A stretch of 24,902 nt of DNA. Origin: a virus. Of the stretch, positions 23,905 to 24,902 are shown one piece after another. Each line of letters begins with the position of its first letter. The stretch's first letter is position 1. The position numbers and the translations under genes are program-made. The notes beneath the pieces are model-generated. The model made no database searches. It had not been told where the DNA came from and saw only the letters and a program-made list of their open reading frames with translations. The stretch lies in IMG/VR virus record IMGVR_UViG_3300037237_000040, positions 1-24,902 of that record. One strand, 5' to 3'.

Positions 23905-24417
23905 ATGGGAGGCTTCTTCAGCGCCTTATTTGCAGGAAAAAACGACGTGCTGAACAACACTATCGGCTCGATGGCCCAAATCGCAGGGTATGGGACTCAG
24001 ACCGGGGAGTCTAACGTTACGGCTGGCAGCGATTTTAATAAAGCAATCCTCGGTGGCGATGCGACGAAGACAACGCAAGCCATCGCTCCTGTGCTCAACG
24101 CAGCCAAGACCTCGAACCAACAAACTCAGAAGTCAAATACAGAGATGGGAACGCGCTCAGGCGGGACCGCTGCGACGAATGCGGCGTCGAGCGACAAGCT
24201 CCACTCTGACACAACAAACCTCATTGGGAGCCTAACAGGTAAGGCAGCGGATACTCTGTTGAGTTCTGGGAGTGGCCTGTTGAGTCTAGGCGCAGACTCA
24301 ACTAATAGTGAAGCTGCGCTTAGCCAACAACGCTACCAAAACTGGAGCGACAGTATCTTCGGAAAAGGTATTACAACAGCGGCTGCTACGGGAGAAGCGG
24401 ACCTTTTGGGTGCATAA
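23905..24417 (+). CDS. Ala/Ser/Gly-rich protein, possible internal virion protein
   Basis: This is a 170-aa protein. ATG at 23905 has a strong AAGGAGG site at 23888-23894; the longer in-frame reading from 23833 runs through the promoter region. The start MGGFFSALFAG is hydrophobic. The body is helical and polar (NKAILGGDATKTTQAIAPVLNAAKT, then MGTRSGGTAATNAASSDK), and the end has QQRYQNWSDSIFGKGITT. This composition, and a position downstream of tail genes, resembles ejected or internal virion proteins of short-tailed phages, but no family is firmly recognised. Confidence 0.55.
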   Translation: MGGFFSALFAGKNDVLNNTIGSMAQIAGYGTQTGESNVTAGSDFNKAILGGDATKTTQAIAPVLNAAKTSNQQTQKSNTEMGTRSGGTAATNAASSDKLHSDTTNLIGSLTGKAADTLLSSGSGLLSLGADSTNSEAALSQQRYQNWSDSIFGKGITTAAATGEADLLGA

Positions 24418-24426
24418 AAAGGAGAC

Positions 24427-24780
24427 GGAATGGCAAACGATGACGCATGGCAAGCTGGAATAGATATTGCGGCCCAAAGGCAAGGTAAACAAGGTCAACA
24501 GGGCCAAGGAAAAGAGCAGAAGCAGAAGCTCTCCAAACCTGTGGGCCAAGTCACCACATCTGATGGCCAGACCCTCACCCCATCTGCACCGATGAAGCTG
24601 AGCAACTATCACAAGGGCGGCAAGGTAAAGAAGACAGGCCCAGCCAATCTTCGCAAGGGCGAGATCGTAATGACCGCCAAGCAGCAACAGAAGGCTGGTT
24701 TGAAAAAAGGCAAGAAGAAGGCCAGTGCCAAGAAGCGTGTTGCATCCAAGGGGTAAGGAATGGCAAACGATCAAGCATGG
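24427..24780 (+). repeat. Direct repeat at the starts of two tandem paralogues
   Basis: Bases 24427-24450 and 24757-24780 are identical at 22 of 24 positions. They cover the last bases before the start codon and the first seven codons (GGAATGGCAAACGAT, three variable bases, GCATGG). It marks a recent duplication or gene conversion of the 5' end. Confidence 0.7.
24430..24756 (+). CDS. Basic protein with KGGKVKKTGPA motif and KKRVASKG tail
   Basis: This is a 108-aa protein with AAAAAGGAGACGGA before ATG 24430. The N-terminus MANDDAWQAGIDIAAQRQ is shared with the next gene. A Gln/Lys-rich linker follows, then YHKGGKVKKTGPANLRKGE with IVMTAKQQQKAG. This H-x-G-G-x-V-x-K-T-G-x-A-x-L-x-x-G-E pattern appears at the ends of assorted phage structural proteins. 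The last 25 residues are Lys-rich and end AKKRVASKG. It is probably a virion or assembly protein; function unknown. Confidence 0.65.
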   Translation: MANDDAWQAGIDIAAQRQGKQGQQGQGKEQKQKLSKPVGQVTTSDGQTLTPSAPMKLSNYHKGGKVKKTGPANLRKGEIVMTAKQQQKAGLKKGKKKASAKKRVASKG

Positions 24781-24902
24781 GCGGAGGGATGGCAGTTAGG
24801 CAAAGAACGTTCTGACGTTCGCCACGCCCATAAGCAGATGATGTCCGATGCTCAGTTTCAAGATAAGCATGACGAAATTCAGGGCATGATCGACAATCTT
24901 GG
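24760..24902 (+). CDS. Second MAND-type protein, cut by the window end
   Basis: ATG at 24760 is three bases after the previous stop, with TAAGGA as a close site. The 47 visible codons begin MANDQAWAEGWQLGKERSD and continue with a charged helix (RHAHKQMMSDAQFQDKHDE). The first residues match those of the upstream protein (MAND-x-AW-x-x-G), but the sequences then diverge. The rest lies outside the window. Function unknown. Confidence 0.6.
   Translation, partial: MANDQAWAEGWQLGKERSDVRHAHKQMMSDAQFQDKHDEIQGMIDNL

Noticed and set aside
1-24902. tRNA genes, attachment sites or insertion-sequence ends
   Set aside because: No cloverleaf-like sequence, transposase or terminal inverted repeat pair was found by eye. 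An integrase or tRNA-type junction may lie outside the window.

Overview
The window looks like part of the late (virion and lysis) region of a tailed dsDNA bacteriophage or prophage. Every convincing gene lies on the + strand. Genes are packed with 1-4 base overlaps (TAATG, ATGA, GTGA) and mostly have clear Shine-Dalgarno sites. The contents are recognisable phage modules: holin and endolysin candidates, an HNH homing-type endonuclease, a neck protein followed by a 1220-aa tail protein, a run of fibre-like beta-rich proteins, and a glycosyltransferase/methyltransferase pair. No terminase, portal, major capsid or replication gene is present, so this is only a section of a genome. The host is not shown directly. 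Lipoboxes and a lipoprotein in the lysis block suit a diderm host. The Gly/Ser/Thr-rich repeats with regular cysteines recall secreted proteins of soil bacteria such as Acidobacteriota, but that is a weak inference.

Region 1 (1-8080) encodes four exported or surface proteins in a row. First is the 3' part of a giant protein that runs off the left edge. It has an Asp-box, two InlB-B-like repeats, Ig-like segments, a right-handed beta-helix and seven more four-cysteine repeats. Next are a signal-peptide protein with a duplicated 42-residue repeat, a small proline-rich lipoprotein and a 732-aa lipoprotein with a proline-rich stalk and an NHL-like beta-propeller. The last three follow one another with TAATG overlaps or a short gap.

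Region 2 (8081-10957) is a probable lysis block: a coiled-coil protein with a C-terminal membrane anchor, small unknown proteins, a two-helix holin candidate, a lipoprotein candidate, an unknown 129-aa protein and a lysozyme-like endolysin, closed by a clear intrinsic terminator.

Region 3 (10958-12201) holds an A/T-richer HNH endonuclease and three small, very basic proteins. These share a C-terminal tail of the form K-(R/K)-(V/I)-A-(G/S), which recurs in a fourth protein 12 kb downstream.

Region 4 (12222-23786) is a tail/adsorption operon: a neck/adaptor candidate, a nozzle-like protein, a 37-aa zinc-ribbon protein, a short fibre-like protein, a small beta-sandwich protein, a 1197-aa repetitive fibre, another beta-sandwich protein, then a GT-A-type glycosyltransferase and a methyltransferase-like protein lacking the usual SAM-binding start.

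Region 5 (23787-24902) begins with a probable sigma70-type promoter. It encodes an Ala/Ser/Gly-rich possible internal virion protein and two tandem paralogues starting MAND-x-AW, the second cut by the right edge. No tRNA, rRNA, CRISPR array, insertion sequence or attachment site was seen, and no gene-free stretch exceeds about 120 bases.
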